NCBI RefSeq assembly: GCF_030409685.1
Contig: NZ_JAUFQJ010000008.1
Coordinates: 1-64,000, forward strand
DNA: 64,000 nt
Reading direction: 5' to 3'
DNA from: Ferruginibacter paludis
Lineage (GTDB): Bacteria > Bacteroidota > Bacteroidia > Chitinophagales > Chitinophagaceae
Under the pieces are notes generated by a model, which had not been told where the DNA came from, ran no database searches, and was given only the letters and a program-made list of their open reading frames with translations. A program made the translations under genes and the position numbers. Shown here in pieces: positions 33,935 to 44,473 of this stretch (within the stretch, counting starts at the first letter, position 1; each line of letters opens with the position of its first letter).

Positions 33935-36181
33935 TCAAAAAAACACAGCCAGTTTTAACCTTGCAAAAAAGGGTGTACCCGGAGTAAAATTAAGTTCGGT
34001 AGCGGCTGTGTTCTCGTTTTGTAAACGGGAGGTGGTGGCAAACTGTGCTTCGTTCCATTTTGAGTTCAGCATGTTTTCTACTGCCAATCCTATTTCATAA
34101 GAGGGTTTGGTATAATTGATGGAGGCATCGCCTAAAAAATAGCCTTTGGCTATGATGCTGTTGTCTTCATTGGCGGATCGGTTTTTAATATAGCGATAGG
34201 ATATGCTGCCATTGAAACCCTTGCCGGCTTTATAATACAGGCCTCCGGTACTGGTGGCTGTCGGTGCCAGCGGGATATAACTGGTTTCTTTACTTAAGCC
34301 CAATGCCCTGGGCTTTGTAAAATTGATATTGACGTTGGCGAAAATATTGTTTGCCAGCTGATACCGTGCAATCACGTCTACGCCTTTGCGCAGGGTTTTA
34401 CCGGCAGGTTCAATATTGCCATCATCACCTACATATACAAACTCCTGGTTTAGTTTTAAATACCAGGCGGCGATGTTGAGCAACAGCTTTTTGTTGGGTT
34501 TAATAATTACACCCAGGTCAGTTCCGTAAGCGGCAGGTAAAATTTCCTTTCCGCTATTGGCCACCACTACTCTTGTATCATTGCTATGAAATCCCTTGCC
34601 AGTTTTTACGTACAACTGAAAGGCGGCAGTGGCTGTGTACTGGATATTTAGTTTAGGACTGAGGATCATTTTTGATTGCCCGGGCTGTTGCAGATGACTT
34701 AACTTGTTAAAATAACAAAAGTGAAAATAGTCTGCACGAAGCCCGGCATCTAAAAGCCATTTTCCTTCACTAAACTGTTGCTGCGTAAAGGCGAATCCGT
34801 TGGTTTCTTTTATATTGCCCAGCTGAATGTTACTTAAAAATACACGTTTTACAACATGTGTTAGTTTACTATCCTGTGTGGCATCATACCGTACACCTGC
34901 GCCGTATGTGGATTTCAGGCTAAACTTACCCAGCTGGTATTGGTGATTTAGCTTGGTCTGGTACCCGGCAAGGTTTCTTCTTTCGCCCTGGTTTATTTCG
35001 TCTCCCTTGACAGGATCATTTAAATAAAACGTAAAGTCAGAATAGAGGTCAAACAGATAGCGGCTGTAAAACAACTGGTTTTGCCAGTAAGCCCCGTTCG
35101 TAAAATGATGTATGAGCAGCAGGCTGGCATTGTGGCGTTGCGTTTGGCCACCTTCACTCGGGTCAATGCTTCCAAAACGATCAATCAAACCGTTTGCCAC
35201 GGCTCTTCCAGGCACCTGGCCGGATGCATCCCAGCCACTTGCAAAAGAAGAAACACTTGCTGTGAATTGCGTTCGGTCGTTGATGGCAAGATTGTATTTT
35301 CCAAAAATATTGAAACGTTTAAAATGTTGCGGGTTAATGGTGGGGCCATTTGTATAATTGACTTCGCTGGCAATATAAGCGCTCTGCTTGCTTTTATTTT
35401 TTTTGATCAGGTCTAGCATGGCCAATGCCTGGTAGGTATTAAATCTCCCTGCTTCTACCTCCACCCTGCTGTTGGCAATATTATTGAAAGTTCTGAATGC
35501 AACATAACCAGCTGTGTTTAAATTACCATGATCAGCATAGTAAGGTCCGGTCCCAAAATCAATATTGTTGATGGTTTCAGGGATGATAAAATGTGCATCG
35601 GCGTACCCCTGCCCGTGTGCATGGCTTACCATGTTTACCGGCAGGCCATCGACTGATACCTGCACGTCGGTGCCATGGTCGCAATCAAATCCCCGAAGAA
35701 ATATTTGCTCGGCCTTTCCTCCACCGGCATGCTGCGCTACGAACAGGCCGGGCACAAGGCGCAACAATTCCTGCGTATTGCGTACCGGTTTAAGATCAAG
35801 ATCTATCTTACTCAAAGTGCTGAATTTAGTGACGCTGTTACTTTGAAGTACCACTATATCTTTTAAATTAAGTACTGCATGCTCCAGTTCAATGGTGATA
35901 TTTCCGTGGCTGCCTGTATGAACATGCTGGGTTTTATAGCCAACCAGAGAAACTGCCAGGCTATCATTTATATTTTTAAGGAAGAGTGTGAAATTACCTG
36001 ACTGGTCAGAACTTGTTATTGCACCATTACAGCCCAAATCTGCTATGGCAGCGTATTCGAGTGGCTGCATGGTGCCCGCATCCATTATTCTTCCACTCAC
36101 TTTTATTTGGCAAAAGGCTGCTTCGCTGGTGATACAACAAACAAAAAACAGGAAAGGAATGAAACAGCTGTTCTTCTTCAT
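33935..36181 (-). CDS. TonB-dependent outer-membrane receptor
   Basis: This 748-residue protein has a signal peptide (KKNSCFIPFLFFVCCITSEAAFCQ), a carboxypeptidase-regulatory-like domain at about 25-110 (KVSGRIMDAGTMQPLEYAAI), and a plug with NTQELLRLVPGLFVAQHAGGGKAEQIFLRGFDCDHGTDV and VNMVSHAHGQGYADAHFI. A 22-strand-type barrel ends in aromatic FFARLKLAVFF. The plug is unusually rich in histidine (QHAGG, DCDHG, SHAHGQGYADAH), suggesting metal or metal-complex uptake (inference). It is divergent from the DUF4331-TPR-HupE genes across a 358-nt gap in which I see no clear promoter boxes or other elements. ATG two codons upstream (36187) is also possible. Confidence 0.9.
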   Translation of the reverse strand: MKKNSCFIPFLFFVCCITSEAAFCQIKVSGRIMDAGTMQPLEYAAIADLGCNGAITSSDQSGNFTLFLKNINDSLAVSLVGYKTQHVHTGSHGNITIELEHAVLNLKDIVVLQSNSVTKFSTLSKIDLDLKPVRNTQELLRLVPGLFVAQHAGGGKAEQIFLRGFDCDHGTDVQVSVDGLPVNMVSHAHGQGYADAHFIIPETINNIDFGTGPYYADHGNLNTAGYVAFRTFNNIANSRVEVEAGRFNTYQALAMLDLIKKNKSKQSAYIASEVNYTNGPTINPQHFKRFNIFGKYNLAINDRTQFTASVSSFASGWDASGQVPGRAVANGLIDRFGSIDPSEGGQTQRHNASLLLIHHFTNGAYWQNQLFYSRYLFDLYSDFTFYLNDPVKGDEINQGERRNLAGYQTKLNHQYQLGKFSLKSTYGAGVRYDATQDSKLTHVVKRVFLSNIQLGNIKETNGFAFTQQQFSEGKWLLDAGLRADYFHFCYFNKLSHLQQPGQSKMILSPKLNIQYTATAAFQLYVKTGKGFHSNDTRVVVANSGKEILPAAYGTDLGVIIKPNKKLLLNIAAWYLKLNQEFVYVGDDGNIEPAGKTLRKGVDVIARYQLANNIFANVNINFTKPRALGLSKETSYIPLAPTATSTGGLYYKAGKGFNGSISYRYIKNRSANEDNSIIAKGYFLGDASINYTKPSYEIGLAVENMLNSKWNEAQFATTSRLQNENTAATELNFTPGTPFFARLKLAVFF

Positions 36182-36545
36182 AAGCACAATTTTAAGGCAG
36201 TCTTTTTATACTTACGTATACATTTTGTACAGGGATTTATTAATAGAGAACTATGTTTTCCATTTGCCAACGATACCCCTTTCATAAAAATCAACATCGC
36301 CAAAAAAAAGTTTAAAAAATAAATAAAATGTTAAATCCAATATTTTATTAAACGCGTACATACAATGAGCTCACCATTTTAAAGCCTCTACGAAAACAAC
36401 AATCAATTATTAGGAAGAACTGCATGCCACGTTTGTACCCAATGTACATGCATCACTCTGCCACCTAATCCGCACACTTGCCAAACTTTTATTGCCTTGC
36501 TTCCCTGCATGCAGGAAATTATTTTTCAACAAAAAACTATTCATT

Positions 36546-38618
36546 ATGAAAAGAAAAATTTCGGCAGCTATTCTGCTTATGGTTATGCTTGTAAATACCA
36601 CGGCACCTGCGTTTGCGTCATCGCACCGGGAGGCGCCGCTCATTGCCAATGACCCGTTGGCAGATAATACAGACGTGTATGCATTTCGCAGCCCCGATGA
36701 TCCAAACAAAATTACCATCATTGCCAATTATGTACCCGGGCAACTGCCACAGGGCGGTCCCAACTATTACCAGTTTGGAGAAAACATCCGCTATGAAATT
36801 CACATTGATAACAATGCGGCCACAAAGGGAGATGATATTATTTACCGTTTCACCTTTGATAAAACCAATGAAGACCCTACTACTTTTTTCAACATCAGGC
36901 TGGGCAAACAAAATTTGAAAACCACTTACAGGATGGAGAGAAGCACAGATGGTGGCAGAAGTTTTCAAACGGTTATCCGGGATGGAATGGTGCCGCCGCC
37001 CAATATTGGCCCACGTTCTATCAGTTCACCTGTAGGGTTGAATGTGCCGGATTACAATACGCTTATCAACAAAGCCATTACCACTTCCCGCACGGGTGAA
37101 AAGGTTTTTTGTGGCCCCGCAGATGATCCCTTCTTTGTTGACCTCGGTGGTATTTTTGATTTGGGAGATGCGCCCCGCACAACCGGCAGTCCATCAACCG
37201 ACGGATTAAAATGCCTGAACGCTTCTACCATCGCTTTACAGATTGATATCAGCACGTTGCAAAAAGAAGGCAAGCCGGTAAGTAAATGCACCAGCATCCT
37301 GGATCCCAATTACGTGATTGGTGTATGGGCAAGTGCCAGCCGTCAGAAAATATCCATCTTAAGAGAAGACGGAAAAGGCATCAGAACAGAAGGCCCCTGG
37401 GTGCAGGTGTCAAGACTCGGCATGCCACTAACCAACGAAGCGGTTATACCAATTGGTTATAAAGATTACTGGAACTCCTTAACACCTTACGAAGACCTTT
37501 CAAAACTAAGCACATTTGGAAAATTCTTTTACAATCCGGAGCTGGCCTTGTACATGGACGATACTTATTTTGGAGGCGCCGTACCGGCACTGGCTCCATT
37601 GCGTATCCAAAGAAATTCACTGGGCGCATTCGGCTTTGGCAACAATCAGAATGGCCTGTATGGTTTAAAAGGCAATGCCGCGTTGAATGGTACAGCCCTG
37701 TCTGAGTCTGCCTTTGGCGGCCTGTTACTTCCGGCTCCCAACTCTCCCCGTTCTGTTGATTTATGGCCCATCTTTCACACCGGTGTTCCTAACCTGCCAC
37801 CTTATCAACTGGCAACGGGCAAGGCTGGAAATCCACTGGCAAAAGGCAAACCTTTTATCAATAATTTTTTACCCAACGGTGGCGACATGCTGAGATTGAA
37901 TATGGCAGTACCCCCTACACCAAGAAACAGCAGCCAGTTCAGTTCCCTCGGATTGGTACAGGCAGCGGTATTGGGTTTAACTGATCCTGCATATAATTCT
38001 ACTGATATCCAAAACATTCCCAACATGGATGGCTTTCCTAACGGCAGAAGACTGGAAGATGATGTAACAAGAATTGAATTGCAGGCCGTAGGTGGTGTTG
38101 TACTGGCAGCTGTTGGTTTGTGGTACGATGATTATATACCTGGTCCAAGCGCCAGCCCAGTTACACCTAACCTGTTAAAAGTACTCACTTACACAACAGG
38201 CATTGAAGCAAATGATGTGGCATTCAAAACATCTTTCCCTTATGTGCAGGCGCCGTTTGCAGGCAATTATATTTGTCCATGTAATACACCGAACAATGCG
38301 AGAACAAGCAACACCATGAGAAGTACCATTAATTCCGGTGGATTATCTCTGGCAGCTCCTGAAGTTTTTGCAAGGGTTTCTCCCAATCCTTTTGTTGATA
38401 ACGGTACCATCACCTACCGCCTGGATAATAGCGCCAATATTAGTATTTCGCTGGTAAACGAACAGGGACAACAGGTAAAAATGTTGGTTAATAAAAACCT
38501 TACCCCGGGTACTTATACTGAAAAATGGAACGGCAAAGATTTAACCAGGGGCGTGTACTTTATAAAAGTGGTTAAAGATGGTGAAGTGAAACAAACCATT
38601 AAAGTGATGAAAGGATAA
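36546..38618 (+). CDS. DUF4331 secreted protein with T9SS sorting tail
   Basis: The 690-residue product has a signal peptide (KRKISAAILLMVMLVNTTAPAFA) cut before SSHREAPLIANDPLADNTDVYAF, the hallmark start of DUF4331 domains. The body covers nearly the whole length. The C-terminal ~85 residues (FARVSPNPFVDNGTITYRL ... GTYTEKWNGKDLTRGVYFIKVVKDGEVKQTIKVMKG) form a type A type-IX-secretion sorting domain, so the protein is exported to the cell surface. DUF4331 has no established function. Start at 36546 is chosen for the signal peptide; an earlier in-frame ATG adds 18 unlikely residues. Confidence 0.9.
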   Translation: MKRKISAAILLMVMLVNTTAPAFASSHREAPLIANDPLADNTDVYAFRSPDDPNKITIIANYVPGQLPQGGPNYYQFGENIRYEIHIDNNAATKGDDIIYRFTFDKTNEDPTTFFNIRLGKQNLKTTYRMERSTDGGRSFQTVIRDGMVPPPNIGPRSISSPVGLNVPDYNTLINKAITTSRTGEKVFCGPADDPFFVDLGGIFDLGDAPRTTGSPSTDGLKCLNASTIALQIDISTLQKEGKPVSKCTSILDPNYVIGVWASASRQKISILREDGKGIRTEGPWVQVSRLGMPLTNEAVIPIGYKDYWNSLTPYEDLSKLSTFGKFFYNPELALYMDDTYFGGAVPALAPLRIQRNSLGAFGFGNNQNGLYGLKGNAALNGTALSESAFGGLLLPAPNSPRSVDLWPIFHTGVPNLPPYQLATGKAGNPLAKGKPFINNFLPNGGDMLRLNMAVPPTPRNSSQFSSLGLVQAAVLGLTDPAYNSTDIQNIPNMDGFPNGRRLEDDVTRIELQAVGGVVLAAVGLWYDDYIPGPSASPVTPNLLKVLTYTTGIEANDVAFKTSFPYVQAPFAGNYICPCNTPNNARTSNTMRSTINSGGLSLAAPEVFARVSPNPFVDNGTITYRLDNSANISISLVNEQGQQVKMLVNKNLTPGTYTEKWNGKDLTRGVYFIKVVKDGEVKQTIKVMKG

Positions 38619-38631
38619 GGTTAAAAAATAA

Positions 38632-38736
38632 GATTGTTTTAAAAGCCCGTAGCGCTGACTGTAAACTTTTCTATCCAAAGTAGGCGAATGATTACGTAAC
38701 GGTGCTCAATGTTTCGCTGCGGCTTTTAGAACAATC
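38632..38736. repeat. 105-bp element with 22-bp inverted repeats
   Basis: GATTGTTTTAAAAGCCCG plus TAGCG (38632-38654) matches the complement of CGCTGCGGCTTTTAGAACAATC (38715-38736) with two changes and one gap. The 60 nt between hold no other strong structure. It nearly fills the gap between the DUF4331 and TPR genes. It could be a MITE-like insertion or a folded intercistronic RNA element tuning expression of the downstream genes. Confidence 0.6.
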
Positions 38737-38777
38737 TTTTTACACTTTTTATTTTCCCAAAAACAAAACCAAACATC

Positions 38778-40139
38778 ATGAAAAGAAATATTTTATACAC
38801 TTTGTTGATTGCAGTATGCATCTGTTGTGCAGGGTTTATTGTGATACGATACCAGCACAAGCAAAAGAAGATGGAAGCCATGGTATACACATTGCTTCCA
38901 CGAAAGGGACTGCTGGCTAAAACAGATGAATGGCTTGTGACACAAAAAAATGTGGCAGTGCTGCAACAAAAAATTAAGGCAAATGCTGCTGATACCAAAT
39001 CAACCATTGCGCTGGCCAACTATTTTATTTTAGAGGCCAGGGCAACCGGCAACTATCCCTATTATGATATGGCTGCAATGAAACTGGTGAATAATGTATT
39101 AAAGACTGATGCTGCCAATTTTGAAGCCCTTACATTGAAATCAGTGATCTACCTGAGCCAGCATCATTTTGCAGACGGCCTGGCAACAGCAGAACATGCC
39201 GGCAGCATTATTCCTTACAACGCCTTTGTACAAGGCATACTGGTTGACGGACATGTCGAAATGGGCAATTACGATTCTGCTTTGGAATGCGCACAGAAGA
39301 TGATGGACATCAGGCCAGACCTGCGCTCCTATGCACGGGCATCTTACCTGCGTGAAATTTTCGGTGATTACCCTGGTGCCATTGATGCCATGAAACTCGC
39401 CATTGATGCCGGAGCGCCGGGAGATGAAGCTACCGAATGGTCAAGGATTCAGTTAGGACATTTGTATGAAAACACAGGTGATTTGAAAGCCGCCGAAATG
39501 AGTTATCAGCAGGCATTGGCAGAGCGCCCGGGTTACATGTATGCGCTTGCAGGCATGGCACGCATTGCAACTGCATCAAAGGATTATAACAAAGCCATTG
39601 ACTATTATCAGCAGGCGGCAAAAGATGCCACCAGCAATAGTTTTATGCAGGAGCTTGCCAACGTTTATTACCTCGCCGGACAAAAAGAAAATGGTACTGC
39701 AGTAACAAAAAAACTGGTTGAAGATTTGGATAAAAATGCAAATGCAGCCAACAGCGATGAAAGCATCGGACACTATGCTGATAAAGAACTGGCCTATGCC
39801 TATCTCTCTGCGGGCAACAAAGAAAAGGCACTTGAACATGCACTGATGGAATATAACCGGCGGCCAAAAAACATTGATGTAAATGAAACACTGGCCTGGA
39901 TGTATTTCGAAAACAATGAACCAGGTAAAGCCTTGCCATACCTCCGGGAAGCGATGAAGACCAACAGTAAAAATCCAACACTGTTATGCAGGGCGGGATT
40001 AATTTTCGCAAAAAATGGCGACACTGTTAAAGCAAATAAATACCTGCAGGATGCCGTACAAAATAATCCTAACATAGATGAAACGCTTAAGACGGCTGCA
40101 TTACAACAGATTAAGAGTTTCGTAAGTTTTAGTAAATGA
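38778..40139 (+). CDS. Membrane-anchored tetratricopeptide-repeat protein
   Basis: This 453-residue protein has an N-terminal membrane anchor (MKRNILYTLLIAVCICCAGFIVIRY) followed by TPR helices through most of its length. Clear repeats include HLYENTGDLKAAEMSYQQALAERPGYMYALAGMARIA, DYNKAIDYYQQAAKDA, LAYAYLSAGNKEKALEHALMEYNRRP and AWMYFENNEPGKALPYLREAMKTNSKNP. It probably serves as a periplasmic or membrane scaffold. Its place between the DUF4331 and HupE/UreJ-like genes (the latter 13 nt away) suggests that the three proteins act together. Confidence 0.85.
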   Translation: MKRNILYTLLIAVCICCAGFIVIRYQHKQKKMEAMVYTLLPRKGLLAKTDEWLVTQKNVAVLQQKIKANAADTKSTIALANYFILEARATGNYPYYDMAAMKLVNNVLKTDAANFEALTLKSVIYLSQHHFADGLATAEHAGSIIPYNAFVQGILVDGHVEMGNYDSALECAQKMMDIRPDLRSYARASYLREIFGDYPGAIDAMKLAIDAGAPGDEATEWSRIQLGHLYENTGDLKAAEMSYQQALAERPGYMYALAGMARIATASKDYNKAIDYYQQAAKDATSNSFMQELANVYYLAGQKENGTAVTKKLVEDLDKNANAANSDESIGHYADKELAYAYLSAGNKEKALEHALMEYNRRPKNIDVNETLAWMYFENNEPGKALPYLREAMKTNSKNPTLLCRAGLIFAKNGDTVKANKYLQDAVQNNPNIDETLKTAALQQIKSFVSFSK

Positions 40140-40152
40140 TAAAATATTTACC

Positions 40153-40833
40153 ATGAAAGATTTTATTGTACCGGCTTACAGAAAGTGGGTGATCCTGTTA
40201 ACAGTCCTCTTTTTTTCACCGCTGCTTTTTGCACACAGCATTAATTATGCCCTGCAAAATGCACCGGCAAAAGATGTGGTTTGGTTTTATACAAAGCTTG
40301 GTTTCACTCACATCATTCCAAAAGGTGCGGATCATATTTTATTTGTAGTGGGACTGTGTTTGCTGAGTACAAATATCAAGACGATGTTGTGGCAGGCCAC
40401 CGCATTTACCGTGGCACATTCTATTACGCTTGCATTGAGTATGAAAAATATTTTTGTAGCACCGGCACCTGTTGTAGAACCCATCATCGCTTTATCCATC
40501 GCATTTGTAGCTGTAGAAAATATACTGGTCACCAAGCTGAAGCCCTGGCGGATTGCTGTTGTTTTCTTGTTTGGGCTAATTCACGGAATGGGTTTTGCCA
40601 GCGCTTTAAATGAAATTGGTTTGCCGGCTGACAAATTCTTTACCTCCATTTTATCCTTTAACCTGGGCGTAGAACTGGGGCAGATGACGGTTATAGTGGC
40701 GATGTTTTCGCTGGTGATACTTCCTTTGAAAGATAAGGTATGGTACAGGGGAAGAGTAGTGTATGGCCTGTCATCCATGATTGCGTTGGTAGCTGGTTAT
40801 TGGGTTGTTGAAAGAGTGCTAATGATTTCCTGA
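40153..40833 (+). CDS. HupE/UreJ-like membrane protein
   Basis: This 226-residue protein has six or seven membrane segments and conserved histidine motifs: GFTHIIPKGADHILFVVGLCL (residues ~53-73), FTVAHSITLALS and FGLIHGMGFASAL. These are the signatures of the HupE/UreJ-2 group (Pfam PF13795). Relatives in hydrogenase and urease clusters are thought to move nickel or cobalt. No hydrogenase or urease genes are in the window, so the metal and its user are open. It follows the TPR gene by 13 nt. Confidence 0.85.
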   Translation: MKDFIVPAYRKWVILLTVLFFSPLLFAHSINYALQNAPAKDVVWFYTKLGFTHIIPKGADHILFVVGLCLLSTNIKTMLWQATAFTVAHSITLALSMKNIFVAPAPVVEPIIALSIAFVAVENILVTKLKPWRIAVVFLFGLIHGMGFASALNEIGLPADKFFTSILSFNLGVELGQMTVIVAMFSLVILPLKDKVWYRGRVVYGLSSMIALVAGYWVVERVLMIS

Positions 40834-40846
40834 TATAGGCCATCTG

Positions 40847-43800
40847 CTAAAAGATTGCCCGGATGGTTGCACGCCCGATGTGTACGACCCTTGCTGTGCC
40901 TGGCTTACGGCCATCGTATTGCACACTCATTTCAATATTACCAGCGAGGCGTTTGGTGTATTCCAGGTTCCACAAATAATTTTTACCGGGCAACAACCCT
41001 TCCAGCATAATATATCCAACAGTAGAATTAGGCGATGCACTGGGATCTTTCGCTGAGAAGCTGATGGTATTAACCGAGAACTTTCCGTTGATGGTGCTGT
41101 TGGAAAGCACATTGTATTTTACTTCTGTATTGATGGCATTATTGGTCAGTTTTTCAAAAAAGCCGACCGTATTTTTTTTATCGCTGAAACTGTAAGATGC
41201 TGTTACCCGTAGGTCACTACCATGCGTATAACTTACTGCTGGTTCGGCCACTTTTTGCTGCACGCTGTAATTCCTGTTATCAAACTTGGGCGAATTCAAT
41301 TCATTGTTAATAGACTTTAAAGTTATACTGGTAGTGATTTTCCGGTTAAAATTGAATCTTGCCTTATAAGTGATGTTCGTCAATTTCCTGCTTTCGAATC
41401 CATACGTCAGCAAAGATTTACCACTGTTCTGGCTATGCGTTATATCCATACCCCATTTGCTGCTAACGCGGTTAAAGAATAACGAATTCGATAAAAAAGA
41501 ACTCAGGGTAAGCAAGGTAGTATCAACCAGTTTTTTTGTAAAAGGATTGAACTGAAAACTGCCGGTAGAGATATCTTTTTTATTGATCTGCATAGAAGAG
41601 GATGTGCTTAGCCTGCTCAACAGTTTTCTAAACCCTTTGGCTTTAGCCGCATCTATTATCGCTCGTGGACTGATATCAACGCTGTAATTAAACGTTACAT
41701 AATTAGCCTTTACATATTGATTGGTAGGCGTATTTACACGGATGTATTTTCGCTGATCAGGGAACAAGGCAATTTCAAATTCATTCAGTTCTGCAATCCC
41801 GTTGTTATTATAATCATTCCAGGTATATTCGCCCTGGCCGGCCGGCACTTCAACAAAAGTGAATTCTCTTTTTTGCTCCTGCCCTGCTCCCACTTCATAT
41901 AAAACGTTTCCTGTAACCAGGCCCTTCCATTCATTGATAAAATATTCTGAGCGGCCGAGCAAACTTTCATCCGCCTTTTGCGTGGTAAGCAATGGGTTAA
42001 CAATTTGCAGTTTGCGGTAAGTCAAATTGAACTTAAACTGGTGATGCTCATTTTTTAACAAGGCGGTTGTTACACTAAAATTATTGCTTTTATCTGCCAC
42101 TGATAATTTTTTTACCACGGGGTATAAATCGCTCCGGGTAAAATAACTGATGCCCCATTTATTGGGCTTTACCTCATCTGATTTTACATACACCTGCCAG
42201 GTATGAAAGGCAAAACTGAAAGGCGATAAGGTATCATATTGCTTGTTGGTAACTGCATTGTGCTCAGCTGAATAATTTCCACCTATTACCAGGTTGTTGA
42301 ATTTCTTAAACTGCTTGTTTATATCAACCGAAGGACGCAGGTAACTGAATTTTTGTAAAGGAGAATTGCTGCTCGTGATGCTAATTTGGTCAGTCAGCCT
42401 CCAGCCATGAATGCTTGAAAAATGATTGAATGCCTGCCGTACGCCGCTGAATTTATCACTGCGGCTGTATTGGGTAACTTCATATTTCACCTGGTTGCCG
42501 GCACTGTCTCTTAGCTGGAACGCTGCATTGGCAAGACTTTCATCAGCGGGAGCTACGGTATAAGGCAAACTCCAGTCGCGGTTAAATTCTACATTGCGTA
42601 AACGCTCCAACGGAGTGAAACGTCCCTGCACATATTCGTATCCCAGGTTGGTTTGCAATTCCAATGCCTTTTTAAAAAGATGCACTTTTTTCCCATCCTG
42701 TATCAATTGTACTTTTGCGGCTACGCCATTGTCATTGCTTTTATCCTTGCTGCTGAAAAGATTGATGTCATAATTACTCACAGCAAATTCTGTTTTGATA
42801 CGCGTAGTTGCATTGATGCTGTATTCGGCCCCTACTGTAATCAGTTGCTTTTTCTTGGGAGTTACCAATAAAATAACCGGTTCCCAGTCGCCCTGTTTTA
42901 CATTGGCTGCATTGGGAGTAACCCATTTAAATACTTTACCATTGGTTGCGGTGTACAATTGTACATAATTACCCTTCCCGGCACCGAGGTAGGTAAAAGC
43001 CAGATTGTATAAAGTGTTGTTGTTCGTAGTGTCATACACATAAATAGAATCGTGTTGCGTGGTATTAAAAACCGAATCTATTTTACGGTATAATATTTTA
43101 CCCGTTGCAAATGTATCCAGTACTGCTCCTCTATAAAAGGCAGTATCAATGCCATCGCCTACATCTGCTAAAAATTGTTTTTGCTTGCTATCCAGTGTTT
43201 GGTTAATGGCAGAATTTTTTGCGTCCTGGTTGGAGAAAGCGCCGATACTCAGCACCAGTTTTTTATTGATGGTTACTTCATCGTTTACATACAAATTAGA
43301 GTTTAAAAAGTTACGGTCTGCATACTCAAACTCCACCTGTATGCGCTTGTCTTTTGTAACCATCCGTTTGGGTGTAAAAGTCAGTTCCGCCGTATTGTAG
43401 TTGATTACGTAATCCTGGTCTTCGCCCCTCACCAGCAGTTCGCCATCCATAAAAACTCTTTCTGTACCAGCCAGTACAGTAAAATACAATTCATTGCTGG
43501 CGCCCTGTAGTCGGTACGGGCCCTGGTTTCCCTCGAGCGGAACCAATACATTGCGGTTAAATTTCCCCTTGGCAACAGAGCCACTCAGCAACAGCGAATT
43601 GCTCACATGTTTATTGATTTTATTGTCTGTCAAAAAAGACATCCCCTGCAATCGTTTGTAAAAATTGAGAAAATAGTTTTTACTCTGGCGGATATCGATA
43701 TCCCCAAAATTCACCTGCCAGTTTCTTTTTTTTACCTGCAGAAACACTTTATCAAAATCACGCAGATCCTGCGTATTGCCATCTGGCTGTATAGGAATAT

Positions 43801-44344
43801 TATTGTCAGTAACAGCTGCTGTTAATTCCAGGCTATCACCAATAAAACCGTTGAGCTGTAAATTTAAACTTGAGTTAAGCACCGCATCCTGGCTGTTGCC
43901 AAACGAAATACCCCGGCCGAAACTACCATTGTAATTGATGTCGCCAAAATCAAAGAGGGCGTTGGCCTGCTTGCCACCACTTTTGAAAATATAAGGCCGT
44001 TCGGCGATGAAATTATTGCGGATACTATCATAGTTAAAATGCCGGGAAGCTGCGTTTAGTTTCGTTGGGAAAACCCGGTAACTGATTTCTATACTGTCTG
44101 TTTCCGGCTTTTGTATCCACGTTAAACGGGCATTGATTTCATCCAAAATATACTGGGAAGGATATACATTTTTGATATGGAATGTACCGGGGACAACACT
44201 GAGGCTATCGAAACTGTTACGTGTATTGCTGACAATAATTTTTTTATTTCGGAGGTTGGAGACGGGGGATAGTATTTTTTGCCCCACGGATAATTGTACA
44301 GTCAGCAGAAAGATCAGCAGCAGATATATCCTTGGAGATTTCAA
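40847..44344 (-). CDS. Very large outer-membrane protein, SprA-like motif
   Basis: This 1165-residue protein has a signal peptide ([21 protein letters not shown]) and beta-strand-rich sequence throughout, alternating hydrophobic and polar residues with many Asn, Ser and Tyr. The last strand ends in an aromatic ([12 protein letters not shown]), as in outer-membrane barrels. A block at about 290-335 ([23 protein letters not shown] then [11 protein letters not shown]) resembles the repeated segments of the T9SS translocon protein SprA, but SprA is about twice as long. I cannot name the family. It is convergent with the HupE-like gene (14-nt gap). Confidence 0.7.
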   Translation of the reverse strand: MKSPRIYLLLIFLLTVQLSVGQKILSPVSNLRNKKIIVSNTRNSFDSLSVVPGTFHIKNVYPSQYILDEINARLTWIQKPETDSIEISYRVFPTKLNAASRHFNYDSIRNNFIAERPYIFKSGGKQANALFDFGDINYNGSFGRGISFGNSQDAVLNSSLNLQLNGFIGDSLELTAAVTDNNIPIQPDGNTQDLRDFDKVFLQVKKRNWQVNFGDIDIRQSKNYFLNFYKRLQGMSFLTDNKINKHVSNSLLLSGSVAKGKFNRNVLVPLEGNQGPYRLQGASNELYFTVLAGTERVFMDGELLVRGEDQDYVINYNTAELTFTPKRMVTKDKRIQVEFEYADRNFLNSNLYVNDEVTINKKLVLSIGAFSNQDAKNSAINQTLDSKQKQFLADVGDGIDTAFYRGAVLDTFATGKILYRKIDSVFNTTQHDSIYVYDTTNNNTLYNLAFTYLGAGKGNYVQLYTATNGKVFKWVTPNAANVKQGDWEPVILLVTPKKKQLITVGAEYSINATTRIKTEFAVSNYDINLFSSKDKSNDNGVAAKVQLIQDGKKVHLFKKALELQTNLGYEYVQGRFTPLERLRNVEFNRDWSLPYTVAPADESLANAAFQLRDSAGNQVKYEVTQYSRSDKFSGVRQAFNHFSSIHGWRLTDQISITSSNSPLQKFSYLRPSVDINKQFKKFNNLVIGGNYSAEHNAVTNKQYDTLSPFSFAFHTWQVYVKSDEVKPNKWGISYFTRSDLYPVVKKLSVADKSNNFSVTTALLKNEHHQFKFNLTYRKLQIVNPLLTTQKADESLLGRSEYFINEWKGLVTGNVLYEVGAGQEQKREFTFVEVPAGQGEYTWNDYNNNGIAELNEFEIALFPDQRKYIRVNTPTNQYVKANYVTFNYSVDISPRAIIDAAKAKGFRKLLSRLSTSSSMQINKKDISTGSFQFNPFTKKLVDTTLLTLSSFLSNSLFFNRVSSKWGMDITHSQNSGKSLLTYGFESRKLTNITYKARFNFNRKITTSITLKSINNELNSPKFDNRNYSVQQKVAEPAVSYTHGSDLRVTASYSFSDKKNTVGFFEKLTNNAINTEVKYNVLSNSTINGKFSVNTISFSAKDPSASPNSTVGYIMLEGLLPGKNYLWNLEYTKRLAGNIEMSVQYDGRKPGTARVVHIGRATIRAIF

Positions 44345-44423
44345 ATCAGGCTTTTAGATTTCGGTATTTAAAGTTAGTATTTATTGCGCAACAGCTTTTG
44401 AGTGTTCCAACGCCGGTACAAAT

Positions 44424-44451
44424 AAAAAAACCTTCCGGTTAAAGAAGGTTT
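44424..44451 (-). terminator. Terminator after sdhB
   Basis: Minus strand: AAACCTTC and GAAGGTTT arms around TTTAACCG, then seven T residues. It ends the sdhCAB operon. Confidence 0.85.
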
Positions 44452-44473
44452 AGCCAATATATAACGTATAAAT

